In this document: in pieces, positions 45,943 to 55,568 of the stretch | Layout of the letters: each line of letters begins with the position of its first letter | How positions within the stretch are numbered: position 1 is the first letter of the stretch | Origin: Yersinia proxima | Lineage (GTDB): Bacteria > Pseudomonadota > Gammaproteobacteria > Enterobacterales > Enterobacteriaceae | Assembly: GCF_902170785.1 (NCBI RefSeq) | Contig: NZ_CABHYG010000002.1 | Location: 89,633 to 153,632, forward strand | DNA: 64,000 nt | Direction of reading: 5' to 3' | Position numbers and translations under genes: made by a program | Notes under the pieces: model-generated | What the model saw: the letters and a program-made list of their open reading frames with translations, nothing else | Databases searched by the model: none | Told to the model about the DNA's origin: nothing

Positions 45943-48363
45943 TTAACAGGCACCTTTATCCTCCCAGACCTGACTCCAGCCAGTGCCGTTACCGGTGGTA
46001 TCAGTGACGGCTTTATCACCCGGTACAGTGTCAGCAGATACCCACCACTTGTTGGTATAAATACGCCCATCTTTACTGATCGTGGTCGGTTCGCCATAGA
46101 CTTTCTGCTGCCAGGATGGTGCACTACACTGCTGTGGCGCGACAGGTTTTGACTTGATTTCCGTTTCCAGCTTGTCGTCAGCCGCCGTATCACATAGGCC
46201 CTTATCTTCCCAAACCTTACCCCAACCCGTGCTGTTACCAGTCATATCGGTTATCGCAGCATCACCCGGAACCATGTCTGCGGATACCCACCACTTATTG
46301 GTATACACACGCCCGTCTTTGCTGACTGTGGTAGGGCCTTGATAGACCTTTTCCTGCCAGGCAGTTACGCTGCACTGCGCCAATTTTTCAACGGGTTTTT
46401 CCGGTACAGCTTCTTCAATAATTTCGCCCTCCAGATATTGGCTGCCATCGTAACTGCTTAAATACTCCCAAGCATTATTGCTGGTTTGATTGGAGGGGAA
46501 ATACCAATATGAGTCTGTTTTTAAACGGAAGAAATCACGACTATTTGTGTAGGTGTTTTCGTATAGATAGAAAGAACCTGGCGTGCCTTTAAGCGATGCC
46601 CCATCCCAGAGATTAAAATCGCCTTCAATTTGGTAACGCTGCTTGATAACTGCATTGTAAGCCTCGCGGGGCGATATATTCTCACCTGCAGTTTTCAATT
46701 GCGTTGAGCTAGCAAGTCTCATGGCCATATTATTGCTATCCGTTATCGTTACCGGGATTGACAGCATGCCATTTTGTAATGCATTACGCGGTGCCCGTAG
46801 GGTAATTTCTTTACCATTCTCCGCGATAATTTGAACACCTGGTGGAATATCCCATTGGTAGGTCAGAGTGGATTCAGCACGGTTAATAACCTTTACAGAT
46901 ACCTTAAATACGTCGCCAGCGTTGATGGTATCAGGTAGGTGTACATCACCGGCGATATTCTGTTCGCTCAACGAATAACTGTCAGCGATATTGCTATCGC
47001 GATTAAGCCAAATACTCTTATTTAAAGAAGGTAAATTCATTGCCTTTAGCTGGGCGCTGGTTTCTTGAGTCGGTTTAATACCCCACTTATCGAAAAACGG
47101 TATCAGGTTAACGCCTGCAACCCGGCTGCTTTCCAGCAAGAATCTCTGCTGTTTATCATCGTTACTTTTTGGCTGTTCTGTTAGCGGGAGCGTACGGTAA
47201 CGATCGCCAAGACGTTGGTAAAAATCCTTACCAAATGCTAAATCCAGTTGCCAGAACATACCTAAACGAACAAATACACCAGCATCTTCATAACGCTTGC
47301 TTTCATTATTTAAAAAATCGGCGATATCATCCCAACGTGCATCCGATTCCATTCGTGACGTCTGACCCAAAGCACGCTGAACATATAGCGATGTCAAGTT
47401 AACCGTGGTTTCTCCATCACCGTCAAACATCCATGTCGGCATTTGATAGTGGTGTCCCAGTTCATGCCACGGTCCCCAGCCTGCATTTTGTAATTTTTGA
47501 GTATTAACTACTGTCTCAATACCGCCAGCATTACTGCCTAACCAGTGATTGGAAGCCGACATATAGCCAGCGGTATTATCTGGTTTACTGACGAACTGAT
47601 ACTGGAAAGGGGTCGCGCGATGAGGGAAAGCTCTCTTTGCACTAAGCCCGTATTGCTCCTCAGCCAGATCGACAATACGATCCCACAACATCAATACGCC
47701 TTCAGGGTCAGTTGCCTGCTTGCGCATATCATCAATCGGCATGGTGAGGATCATCCGCTTACCCACCAATTCGGCGAAAGGTGCATCACCAAACTTCATT
47801 AACTGTGCTTGCCACTCTTCAGCGCTATTCTCGCCCAAAATAAAGCGCGGCATTGGCTTGCCCCCTTCGAGCAGATTAACCGTGATTTCACTACTGCCGG
47901 GTTGGTTCGCTGCCACAAAGTAAAGTGGGCCAGTATTCTCGACCTCAATTTCATTGATACCCTGTTGCAGCTTAACCACCTGACGCTCAAATTTTGTCGC
48001 GTCGCCCTTAGTTACAGGCACAATCCATAGTTCAGGCAATGCATCAATATTTTCCCCCTGATGCAGATACTCAATCCGCAGGCTATCGCCTTTGTTTGCC
48101 CAAAAGCCGCTGGATTGCGTAGGGTGAGTCAGCATGTGCCGCTTTTGTTGGTCATTCAAATAGACCGGGGAGCCATTTTGAACCACCCGAATCTGTCGCG
48201 ATGCTTCAGCAGCACTATTATTGTTCGCCGCGCCTGCCTGCTGAACAGCCATATTTACCGGACTATCTAAAATTGGCGTAGATGCAGATAGTGTTGAAGA
48301 GAAGCCCAAAGCCAATAATAAGCTAACGGCAATAGGCGTCGTACGTAATACGGGATGTAGCAT
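45943..48363 (-). CDS. Secreted M60-family (enhancin-like) metallopeptidase with two chitin-binding-type modules
   Basis: Probable zinc peptidase acting on mucins or other glycoproteins. The 806 residues begin with a signal peptide (cleavage near SLSAS, residue 28), then a beta-rich N-terminal region (about 55-165). The M60 catalytic domain carries HELGHHYQ (His300, Glu301, His304) with a downstream Glu318 in FDGDGETTVNLTSLYVQ. After a beta-sandwich linker come two CBM5/12-like modules (about 676-736 and 747-806), each CSxxxWQxKVYxGPTT(V/I)SKDGR and ending VWEDKG-C. Viral enhancins and enterobacterial M60 proteins use this fold to digest mucin or insect peritrophic matrix. It is inserted between ilvA and ilvY and is likely a single-gene unit. 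Confidence 0.88.
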   Translation of the reverse strand: MLHPVLRTTPIAVSLLLALGFSSTLSASTPILDSPVNMAVQQAGAANNNSAAEASRQIRVVQNGSPVYLNDQQKRHMLTHPTQSSGFWANKGDSLRIEYLHQGENIDALPELWIVPVTKGDATKFERQVVKLQQGINEIEVENTGPLYFVAANQPGSSEITVNLLEGGKPMPRFILGENSAEEWQAQLMKFGDAPFAELVGKRMILTMPIDDMRKQATDPEGVLMLWDRIVDLAEEQYGLSAKRAFPHRATPFQYQFVSKPDNTAGYMSASNHWLGSNAGGIETVVNTQKLQNAGWGPWHELGHHYQMPTWMFDGDGETTVNLTSLYVQRALGQTSRMESDARWDDIADFLNNESKRYEDAGVFVRLGMFWQLDLAFGKDFYQRLGDRYRTLPLTEQPKSNDDKQQRFLLESSRVAGVNLIPFFDKWGIKPTQETSAQLKAMNLPSLNKSIWLNRDSNIADSYSLSEQNIAGDVHLPDTINAGDVFKVSVKVINRAESTLTYQWDIPPGVQIIAENGKEITLRAPRNALQNGMLSIPVTITDSNNMAMRLASSTQLKTAGENISPREAYNAVIKQRYQIEGDFNLWDGASLKGTPGSFYLYENTYTNSRDFFRLKTDSYWYFPSNQTSNNAWEYLSSYDGSQYLEGEIIEEAVPEKPVEKLAQCSVTAWQEKVYQGPTTVSKDGRVYTNKWWVSADMVPGDAAITDMTGNSTGWGKVWEDKGLCDTAADDKLETEIKSKPVAPQQCSAPSWQQKVYGEPTTISKDGRIYTNKWWVSADTVPGDKAVTDTTGNGTGWSQVWEDKGAC

Positions 48364-48589
48364 AAAGCTATCTCCAAATGATATTCAACTCCAACAATGG
48401 GTAGATGAAGATTGAATTAAGTTAAGAAAGAATTCGTGAGGAACAAATTCTAACGCATTGATTCTTAACAAAACCATTGGACTAATACAGGGTGTAGGAG
48501 AGTCGAAACAAGTCAAAAAAAATAAGGGGGATAAGGAGATTTGGCAATATTAATGCTCTGATTCCTGAATAAAAATAAGGAAGTCACAA

Positions 48590-48616
48590 AAAGTAAGGGA
48601 GGCGATAAGCCTCCCA
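48590..48616 (-). terminator. Terminator of the ilvGMEDA operon
   Basis: A perfect 7-bp stem GGGAGGC / GCCTCCC (48597-48603 with 48609-48615) with loop GATAA is followed by TTACTTTTT on the minus strand, just after ilvA. The rest of 48364-48589 holds the promoter side of the M60 gene. Confidence 0.85.
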
Positions 48617-48634
48617 ATAATATGTTTTTAAAAA

Positions 48635-50179
48635 CTAACCGGCTAAAAAAAATCTGAATGCTGGATTATTAGTTTCATCATGACAATCGTAGCCCAATGC
48701 CGTCAGATGCTGTTCAAATTGTGGTTCAGAGTCTGACAACTCAAACCCTGCCAGCACCCGACCAAAATCAGTTCCATGACTACGATAGTGGAACAAAGAG
48801 ATATTCCAGTGTGTGCCTAAGGTATGCAGAAACTTCAGTAATGCGCCCGGTGATTCCGGGAATTCAAAACTGAACAGCCGCTCGCGCAGTGGCTTGGAAG
48901 GACGCCCGCCCACCATATAACGCACATGCAGCTTGGCCATTTCATCATCAGATAAATCCACCACCTGATAACCTTTATCCTGCAATTCAGCCAGGATTTC
49001 AGCCCGCTCAGCATAACCACGGGTCAGTCGCACCCCGACGAAAATACAGGCGTTATCGGCATCAGCATATCGGTAGTTGAACTCGGTGACGGAACGCCCC
49101 CCCAACAACTCACAAAAACGCAGGAAACTGCCTTTTTGCTCCGGGATGGTCACAGCCAGCAAGGCTTCGCGCTGCTCGCCAAGTTCACAGCGCTCTGATA
49201 CATAACGCAAACCATGGAAGTTGACGTTAGCGCCCGAAAGCACATGGGCCAGGCGTTCGCCTTGAATATTATGTTGCTGTACGTACTTTTTCAGCCCCGC
49301 CAGTGCCAAAGCACCTGATGGCTCAGCAATCGCACGTACATCTTCAAATAAATCTTTTACTGCCGCACAAATAGCATCACTGTCGACGGTGATCACTTCG
49401 TCCAGATACTCCTGGCACAGGCGGAATGGCTCATCACCAATACGCTTAACCGCGACACCTTCAGCGAACAGCCCGACACGAGCCAGATCGACCGGCTTGC
49501 CTGCATCCAGCGCGGCACGCAAACAGGCTGAGTCTTCTGCTTCAACACCAATCACTTTAATCTGCGGCATCAGTTGCTTGATAAGCACGGCAACACCGGC
49601 CACCAGCCCACCACCACCGACCGGAACAAACACCCGGTCAAGATGTGCGTCTTGCTGAAGAAGCTCCATCGCCAGCGTCCCTTGCCCGGCAATCACTGCC
49701 GGATGGTCGAACGGCGGCACAAAGGTGTAACCCTGCAACTGCGACAGCTCAATCGCCTTGCCTTTGGCTTCATCGAAATTAGCACCAAACAACAGCACCT
49801 CTCCGCCAAAACCACGCACTGCATCCACTTTGATGTCAGCAGTTGCGACCGGCATGACGATCAGTGCTTTAATGCCGAGCTTGCTAGCCGAAAGCGCCAC
49901 CCCCTGCGCATGATTACCGGCAGACGCCGTTATCACGCCACAGTCTTTCTGTTCTGCGGTCAGGCTAGCCAACATCGCGTAAGCGCCGCGCAGTTTAAAG
50001 CTGTGCACCGGCTGCCGATCTTCGCGCTTAACCAAAATGGTGTTGCCCAAGCGCGAAGAGATTTTTTCCATCACTTGTAGCGGGGTGACTTGCGCCACCT
50101 CATACACCGGTGCGCGCAATATCGCCCGCAGATATTCTGCCCCATCGGGGGCAGTTGATAAGGGTTGTGATACCGCCAT
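48635..50179 (-). CDS. ilvA: Threonine deaminase (biosynthetic)
   Basis: IlvA is the PLP enzyme that converts threonine to 2-oxobutanoate, the first step to isoleucine, inhibited by isoleucine. The 514 residues equal the E. coli length. Seen are the PLP lysine in VHSFKLRGAY, SAGNHAQG, the Gly loop VGGGG, and a C-terminal double ACT-like regulatory domain with TIPEQKGSFLRFCELLG and SFEFPESPGALLKFL. It is the last gene of the operon, 5 bases after ilvD. Confidence 0.98.
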   Translation of the reverse strand: MAVSQPLSTAPDGAEYLRAILRAPVYEVAQVTPLQVMEKISSRLGNTILVKREDRQPVHSFKLRGAYAMLASLTAEQKDCGVITASAGNHAQGVALSASKLGIKALIVMPVATADIKVDAVRGFGGEVLLFGANFDEAKGKAIELSQLQGYTFVPPFDHPAVIAGQGTLAMELLQQDAHLDRVFVPVGGGGLVAGVAVLIKQLMPQIKVIGVEAEDSACLRAALDAGKPVDLARVGLFAEGVAVKRIGDEPFRLCQEYLDEVITVDSDAICAAVKDLFEDVRAIAEPSGALALAGLKKYVQQHNIQGERLAHVLSGANVNFHGLRYVSERCELGEQREALLAVTIPEQKGSFLRFCELLGGRSVTEFNYRYADADNACIFVGVRLTRGYAERAEILAELQDKGYQVVDLSDDEMAKLHVRYMVGGRPSKPLRERLFSFEFPESPGALLKFLHTLGTHWNISLFHYRSHGTDFGRVLAGFELSDSEPQFEQHLTALGYDCHDETNNPAFRFFLAG

Positions 50180-50184
50180 GAGTA

Positions 50185-52035
50185 TTAGCCTCCCAGCTTA
50201 CTTTTGTCGCGCACAGCACCTTTATCAGCACTGGTTGCCAGTAAGGCATAAGCACGTAGCGCATAAGAAACCTGACGTTCGCGTGCTTTCGGTGTCCATG
50301 CCGCATCACCGCGCGCCAATTCTGCTTCACGGCGTGCAGCCAGTTCAGCATCACTGACGTCCAGCTTCATAGCGCGGTTGGGAATATCAATATCAATGAT
50401 GTCGCCATCTTGCACCAAAGCAATCAACCCACCGCTGGCGGCTTCCGGCGAAGCATGACCGATGGATAAACCTGAAGTCCCGCCCGAGAAACGGCCATCG
50501 GTTAGCAACGCACAGCTTTTGCCTAATCCCATCGATTTCAGGTAAGTGGTTGGATACAACATTTCCTGCATCCCTGGCCCACCTTTCGGCCCTTCGTAAC
50601 GGATAACCACCACATCACCCGCAACCACTTTGCCACCCAAAATAGCGGCAACAGCATCATCCTGACTCTCATAGACTTTGGCTGGGCCACGGAAGGTTAA
50701 GCTGTCTTTATCCACACCTGCGGTTTTGACGATTGAACCATTCTCTGAAAGATTGCCGTACAACACCGCCAAACCACCGTCCTGGCTGTAAGCATGTTCA
50801 CGAGTACGAATACAGCCCTCTTGGCGGTCGGTATCCAATGAGGGGAAGCGGCAATCCTGTGAGAAGGCTTTCGTGGTACGGATACCAGCCGGGCCTGCGG
50901 AGTACATCTGCTTGACCCCTTCATCTTTGGTCAGCATCACATCATAGGCTTCCAGCGTTTGTGGCAGGTTCAGACCCAATACGTTTTTCACTTCGCGATT
51001 CAGCAAGCCAGCGCGGTCCAACTCACCCAAAATCCCCACCACACCACCGGCGCGGTGCACATCTTCCATATGGTATTTCTGCGTACTTGGTGCCACTTTG
51101 CACAAATGTGGCACTTTACGCGACAGACGATCGATATCGCTGATATCGAAATCAATATCCCCTTCCTGCGCTGCCGCCAACAAATGCAGCACGGTATTGG
51201 TGGAACCGCCCATGGCGATATCCAGCGTCATGGCATTTTCAAACGCCGCTTTGTTGGCAATACTACGCGGCAAGGCGCTGATATCATCTTGTTCGTAATA
51301 GCGCTTAGTCAGTTCAACAATGTGTTTGCCCGCATCGAGGAACAGCTGCTTACGATCAGCATGGGTTGCCAGCAATGAACCATTACCCGGCAACGCCAGT
51401 CCCAGCGCCTCATTCAGGCAGTTCATCGAGTTGGCGGTAAACATCCCGGAACAGGAACCGCAGGTTGGGCAAGCGGAGCGCTCAATCTGCTCGCTGTCGG
51501 CATCGCTGACATTCGGGTTTGCGCCCTGAATCATGGCATCGACCAGATCCAGCTTGATAATTTTATCGGATAACTTGGTTTTACCGGCTTCCATCGGGCC
51601 GCCAGAAACAAAGATCACCGGAATATTCAGGCGCAGAGACGCCATCAGCATCCCTGGGGTAATTTTGTCGCAGTTAGAGATACATACCATGGCATCCGCA
51701 CAGTGGGCGTTAACCATGTATTCAACGGAGTCAGCAATCAATTCACGTGAAGGCAATGAATAGAGCATCCCGCCGTGGCCCATCGCGATCCCATCATCCA
51801 CCGCAATAGTATTGAACTCTTTAGCCACACCGCCAGACGCTTCAATTTGCTCCGCTACCAGCTTTCCTAAGTCGCGCAAATGAACGTGGCCCGGTACAAA
51901 CTGGGTAAATGAGTTAACTACTGCAATAATCGGTTTGCCGAAGTCATCATCGGTCATACCGGTTGCGCGCCACAATGCGCGGGCGCCAGCCATATTGCGA
52001 CCATGGGTGGTGGTATGGGAACGGTACTTAGGCAT
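50185..52035 (-). CDS. ilvD: Dihydroxy-acid dehydratase
   Basis: IlvD is the Fe-S enzyme that makes 2-oxo acids in valine/isoleucine synthesis. The start at 52035 ([26 protein letters not shown]) gives 616 residues as in E. coli; the 27 codons open upstream are not used. The cluster cysteines lie in [10 protein letters not shown] and [39 protein letters not shown] marks the C-terminal domain. The gap to ilvE is 111 bp. Confidence 0.98.
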   Translation of the reverse strand: MPKYRSHTTTHGRNMAGARALWRATGMTDDDFGKPIIAVVNSFTQFVPGHVHLRDLGKLVAEQIEASGGVAKEFNTIAVDDGIAMGHGGMLYSLPSRELIADSVEYMVNAHCADAMVCISNCDKITPGMLMASLRLNIPVIFVSGGPMEAGKTKLSDKIIKLDLVDAMIQGANPNVSDADSEQIERSACPTCGSCSGMFTANSMNCLNEALGLALPGNGSLLATHADRKQLFLDAGKHIVELTKRYYEQDDISALPRSIANKAAFENAMTLDIAMGGSTNTVLHLLAAAQEGDIDFDISDIDRLSRKVPHLCKVAPSTQKYHMEDVHRAGGVVGILGELDRAGLLNREVKNVLGLNLPQTLEAYDVMLTKDEGVKQMYSAGPAGIRTTKAFSQDCRFPSLDTDRQEGCIRTREHAYSQDGGLAVLYGNLSENGSIVKTAGVDKDSLTFRGPAKVYESQDDAVAAILGGKVVAGDVVVIRYEGPKGGPGMQEMLYPTTYLKSMGLGKSCALLTDGRFSGGTSGLSIGHASPEAASGGLIALVQDGDIIDIDIPNRAMKLDVSDAELAARREAELARGDAAWTPKARERQVSYALRAYALLATSADKGAVRDKSKLGG

Positions 52036-52146
52036 TGTTTCTTCACTCCAGATTTTTGTATTGCAAATCAATTTGTTGTTGCAGATATAACCTGTTGCAG
52101 GTGGCGAACGAACCACCTGCTGATCCTGTCTGTCAGTGTTTATTTA

Positions 52147-53073
52147 TTATTGATTGATCGGATCCAGCCAGCCCCATTTGTCCTCGGTTTCACCGGTGAA
52201 CAGGCCAAAGAACGCTTGCTGAATTTTGGCCGTGATCGGGCCACGTTTACCAATACCCACCTGAATACCATCCACGCTACGCACTGGGGTGATTTCTGCC
52301 GCAGTACCCGACATAAATACTTCATCCGCCAGATAGAGAGATTCACGCGACAACACTTGCTCACGCACTTCTAACCCCATATCTTTCGCCAGTTTGATAA
52401 TGGCATCACGGGTAATGCCCGGCAAAGCAGAAGAGGTAAACGGAGGCGTAAACAGAATGCCATCTTTTACTTCGAACAGGTTTTCACCCGCGCCTTCAGA
52501 CAGGAAGCCATGGATATCCAGCGCAATCCCTTCCTGATAGCCGTGACGACGTGCTTCACTACCCACCAGCAAGGAAGACAGATAGTTACCGCCCGCTTTA
52601 GCAGCAGTTGGGATAGTATTAGGTGCCACACGGTTCCATGAAGAAACCATCGCATCAATACCTTGCTCCAGCGCTTCGGCACCCAGATAAGCACCCCACG
52701 GGAAAGCAGCAATAATCACGTCAGTTTTATAGCCATCTGGCGGGTTCACACCCATGCCGACATCACCGATAAATACCAACGGACGAATATAGGCGCTGGT
52801 CAGATTGTTTTTACGCAGTGTTGCGCGGCAAGCCTCCATTAGCTCATCAACGGACTGAGAAACTGGCATACGGTAAATTTTGGCTGAGTCATGCAGACGC
52901 TGCATGTGTTCGCGGTGACGGAAAACTACCGGCCCTTTGTGAGATTCGTAGCAACGGACACCTTCGAAGACTGACGTGCCGTAGTGTAACGCGTGAGACA
53001 TCACGTGAACTTTCGCCTCTGCCCACGGAACCATTTCACCGTTAAACCAAATAAAATCAGCTTTCTTCGTCAT
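52147..53073 (-). CDS. ilvE: Branched-chain amino-acid aminotransferase
   Basis: IlvE is the PLP aminotransferase (fold IV) for the last step of Ile, Val and Leu synthesis. The start at 53073 (MTKKADFIWFNGEMVPW) gives 308 residues, matching E. coli. It has HALHYGTSVFEGVRCY, the PLP lysine in TAAKAGGNYLSSLL, EGAGENLFEVKDG and SGTAAEITPVRSVDG. It lies 22 bp after ilvM. Confidence 0.98.
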   Translation of the reverse strand: MTKKADFIWFNGEMVPWAEAKVHVMSHALHYGTSVFEGVRCYESHKGPVVFRHREHMQRLHDSAKIYRMPVSQSVDELMEACRATLRKNNLTSAYIRPLVFIGDVGMGVNPPDGYKTDVIIAAFPWGAYLGAEALEQGIDAMVSSWNRVAPNTIPTAAKAGGNYLSSLLVGSEARRHGYQEGIALDIHGFLSEGAGENLFEVKDGILFTPPFTSSALPGITRDAIIKLAKDMGLEVREQVLSRESLYLADEVFMSGTAAEITPVRSVDGIQVGIGKRGPITAKIQQAFFGLFTGETEDKWGWLDPINQ

Positions 53074-53095
53074 TCTTTTCTTTCCTTGTGGCGCA

Positions 53096-53353
53096 TCAGG
53101 CGCGTATCTGTAATGTATTAGGTTGTAGGATCTCGACGCAGGCGACATCCATAAGTTTACTCAACTGAGAAGACAGTAAATCGACAGGTCGCCCGCTGGC
53201 AACGGTCAATTCAATATTAATATTCTCAGCATTAATCATTGGTGACATATTCATAGCACAAACTTGAAAACCGCGGTGCCGCACAACCCGCAATACACGC
53301 TCTAACATCTCAGGGCGGAAGCGGGCTTGGATAGAGATTTGATGTTGCATCAT
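53096..53353 (-). CDS. ilvM: Acetolactate synthase II small subunit
   Basis: IlvM is the ACT-like regulatory subunit of AHAS II. The 85-residue protein begins [29 protein letters not shown] and ends NTLQIRA, as in E. coli. The start overlaps the ilvG stop by 4 bp (ATGA), coupling subunit synthesis. Confidence 0.96.
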   Translation of the reverse strand: MMQHQISIQARFRPEMLERVLRVVRHRGFQVCAMNMSPMINAENINIELTVASGRPVDLLSSQLSKLMDVACVEILQPNTLQIRA

Positions 53354-54996
53354 GAAATTTTCTCCAGCATGGTTTCATTACCTGCGCCTGGCGGCACTAA
53401 CGGCCAAACGTTTTCGAGTTCGTCGATGGAAACCTGGAGCAGATAAGGGCCTTCGCTATTAAACAGCGCATCCAGAGCGGCATCGACTTGGTCTTTACGG
53501 GTGATACGTTGGCCGGGGATATTGAAAGCACTGGCCAGTGTGATGAAATCGGGGTTATCAGAAAGATTGGTTTCGCTATATCGTCCATCAAAAAACAGTT
53601 GTTGCCACTGTCGAACCATCCCCAATCGCTGGTTATCCAACAACACGATTTTCAGCGGCAACTGTTTTCGTTTTATCGTGCCCAGTTCCTGAACATTCAT
53701 CATAAACGAGCCGTCACCAGAGACACAGATAACCATATCATCTGGGCGGGCCATTTGTGCGCCTACAGCAGCGGGTACGCCAAAGCCCATGGTGCCCAAA
53801 CCACTTGAAGTGATGAAATTCTCAGGGCGGGTAAAGTTCATATGCTGCGCCGTCCACATCTGATGCTGTCCCACGTCGGTGGTGACTACCGCCTGTGGTG
53901 CTTTGCGATCAGAAATCTGCTTAAGCAATAACGGGGCATAAATCGCCTGACCGGGATGGTCATAACGCCAGCTATGCTGTTGTTTTAAGGCCATAACCTC
54001 ATCACGCCACGGCTGAATATTCAGCGGTTGTTGCAAAGCAGGCAGCAACACTTTCAAATTCCCTTGCAACGCAACATGCACCTGACGCAATTTACCCAGT
54101 TCAGCCGGGTCGATATCCATATGGATAACTTTGGCTTTCGCGGCGAATGTATTCAGCTTGCCAGTGACGCGATCATCAAAACGCGCGCCGATGGCTATCA
54201 ATAAATCACAATCTTGCACCGCAAAGTTCGCCGCTTTGGTGCCGTGCATCCCCAACATTCCCAAATAACAGGGGTGATCAGTATCTGGTGCACCCAAACC
54301 TTTCAGGGTAGCCACTGCAGGAATACCGGTCACATCGATAAACTCGCGTAAAGCCGGAACTGCCTGCGCCATACCCACACCACCACCGACATACAACATC
54401 GGTTTTTGAGCCATCGCCAGCATGTCTCGGGCTTGTTGTAACTCAGCAGCGGAATCCACCAAATGCTCTTCAACTGGCATCAAATGCGGGGTTAATTCCC
54501 CGACAGCCAATTGAATATCTTTTGGAATATCGATTAACACAGGCCCAGGGCGACCGCTGGTGGCGATAGCAAAAGCCTCCGCCATAATGCCCGGTAACGC
54601 ATCTAATGATTCAACCAGAAAACTGTGTTTAGTACAGGCCAGGGAGAGGCCCAAGACATCAATTTCTTGAAAAGCATCGGTGCCGATTAACGCGGAGCCG
54701 ACCTGACCGGTGATGGCGATAACCGGTACAGAATCAAGCAAAGCATCAGCCAAACCAGTGATCAGATTCGTGGCTCCGGGGCCGGAAGTGGCAATACACA
54801 CCCCAACTTTACCGGTTGCCCGCGCATAACCAATAGCGGCAATGGCAGCGCCCTGCTCATGGCGGCAGAGCAGATGCTCGACACCACCATCGTACAAAGC
54901 ATCATAGACGGGCATAATCGCTCCACCCGGATAGCCGAATACCGTATCAACACCCTGCGCACGCAACGCTTGAACCACCCACTGAGCACCATTCAT
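53350..54996 (-). CDS. ilvG: Acetolactate synthase II large subunit (intact)
   Basis: IlvG is the ThDP/FAD catalytic subunit making acetolactate and acetohydroxybutyrate; the isoenzyme is valine-resistant. The 548-residue frame is uninterrupted, unlike E. coli K-12, where ilvG carries a frameshift. Motifs: [14 protein letters not shown], the ThDP Glu in [28 protein letters not shown], and the ThDP-binding [12 protein letters not shown] with [15 protein letters not shown]. First structural gene of the operon behind the ilvL attenuator. Confidence 0.98.
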   Translation of the reverse strand: MNGAQWVVQALRAQGVDTVFGYPGGAIMPVYDALYDGGVEHLLCRHEQGAAIAAIGYARATGKVGVCIATSGPGATNLITGLADALLDSVPVIAITGQVGSALIGTDAFQEIDVLGLSLACTKHSFLVESLDALPGIMAEAFAIATSGRPGPVLIDIPKDIQLAVGELTPHLMPVEEHLVDSAAELQQARDMLAMAQKPMLYVGGGVGMAQAVPALREFIDVTGIPAVATLKGLGAPDTDHPCYLGMLGMHGTKAANFAVQDCDLLIAIGARFDDRVTGKLNTFAAKAKVIHMDIDPAELGKLRQVHVALQGNLKVLLPALQQPLNIQPWRDEVMALKQQHSWRYDHPGQAIYAPLLLKQISDRKAPQAVVTTDVGQHQMWTAQHMNFTRPENFITSSGLGTMGFGVPAAVGAQMARPDDMVICVSGDGSFMMNVQELGTIKRKQLPLKIVLLDNQRLGMVRQWQQLFFDGRYSETNLSDNPDFITLASAFNIPGQRITRKDQVDAALDALFNSEGPYLLQVSIDELENVWPLVPPGAGNETMLEKIS

Positions 54997-55082
54997 AGTT
55001 ATTTCCCCGACCTTTTGCGGGAGGCACAGGATTTTATTCTGTTGTGCATTTTATGTTCCTCGCGTCTTTTAACGTACCAATA

Positions 55083-55118
55083 AAAAAACCCCCGGACCTT
55101 TCGGTGCGGGGGTTCTCT
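55083..55118 (-). terminator. ilv attenuator
   Basis: A strong stem AACCCCCG-CACC / GGTCCGGGGGTT with loop GAAA is followed on the minus strand by seven T residues. It lies between ilvL and ilvG and is the attenuation terminator, released when ribosomes stall in ilvL. Confidence 0.93.
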
Positions 55119-55137
55119 TGAGATTAAGGCTTGATTT

Positions 55138-55236
55138 TTATGCCTTTCTTCGTCCAAGTGCAGCCCCGCACGGTGGGATAATAATCACCACCACGCTAAT
55201 TAGGACTAGGTTAATCACTTGGACAATCGCTTTCAT
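55138..55236 (-). CDS. ilvL: ilv operon leader peptide
   Basis: A 32-residue leader rich in the regulatory amino acids. After MKAIVQVINLVL the middle has VVVIII, then PPCGAALGRRKA, almost identical to E. coli IlvL in its second half. Charged Ile, Val and Leu tRNAs allow translation and attenuation of ilvGMEDA. An in-frame ATG at 55251 would add five residues (MNNLI); the 55236 start gives exactly the E. coli length. Confidence 0.92.
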   Translation of the reverse strand: MKAIVQVINLVLISVVVIIIPPCGAALGRRKA

Positions 55237-55251
55237 AATTAGGTTGTTCAT

Positions 55252-55568
55252 CTATCTAGTGTCGAACGAATGCCTACAGAGTTATCACAGTTATTACTTA
55301 CATGACAATATTTATTTAAATTATTATTTTTTGAGAGAGGATAGAAAACACAATAAATATATTATTTATCAATCAGTAAAACCCGCATCGACGCTTTGCT
55401 CTTTTTTCTGCGCGCTACACCGCAATTTTTAATTTTGATACTTCCATTGCAACGAAATCTCGCGTGCGTTTTCGCAAATCAATCCTTTTACTCGGCATTG
55501 AAATAAATCCTCGGGCACTCTGTCGTAACATCCAACACCCGGAAAACATAACAGCAAAGGAATGCGAC
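55252..55568. promoter_or_regulatory. ilvL - yifB divergent regulatory region
   Basis: A non-coding, A/T-rich stretch of 317 bp that must hold the ilvLGMEDA promoter (minus) and the yifB promoter (plus). No operator was recognised. Open frames crossing it (55118-55432 and the upstream extension of yifB) lack coding character. Confidence 0.5.

Noticed and set aside
55118..55432. 104-codon frame upstream of yifB
   Set aside because: It overlaps the ilvL leader and attenuator on the opposite strand and has low-complexity composition.
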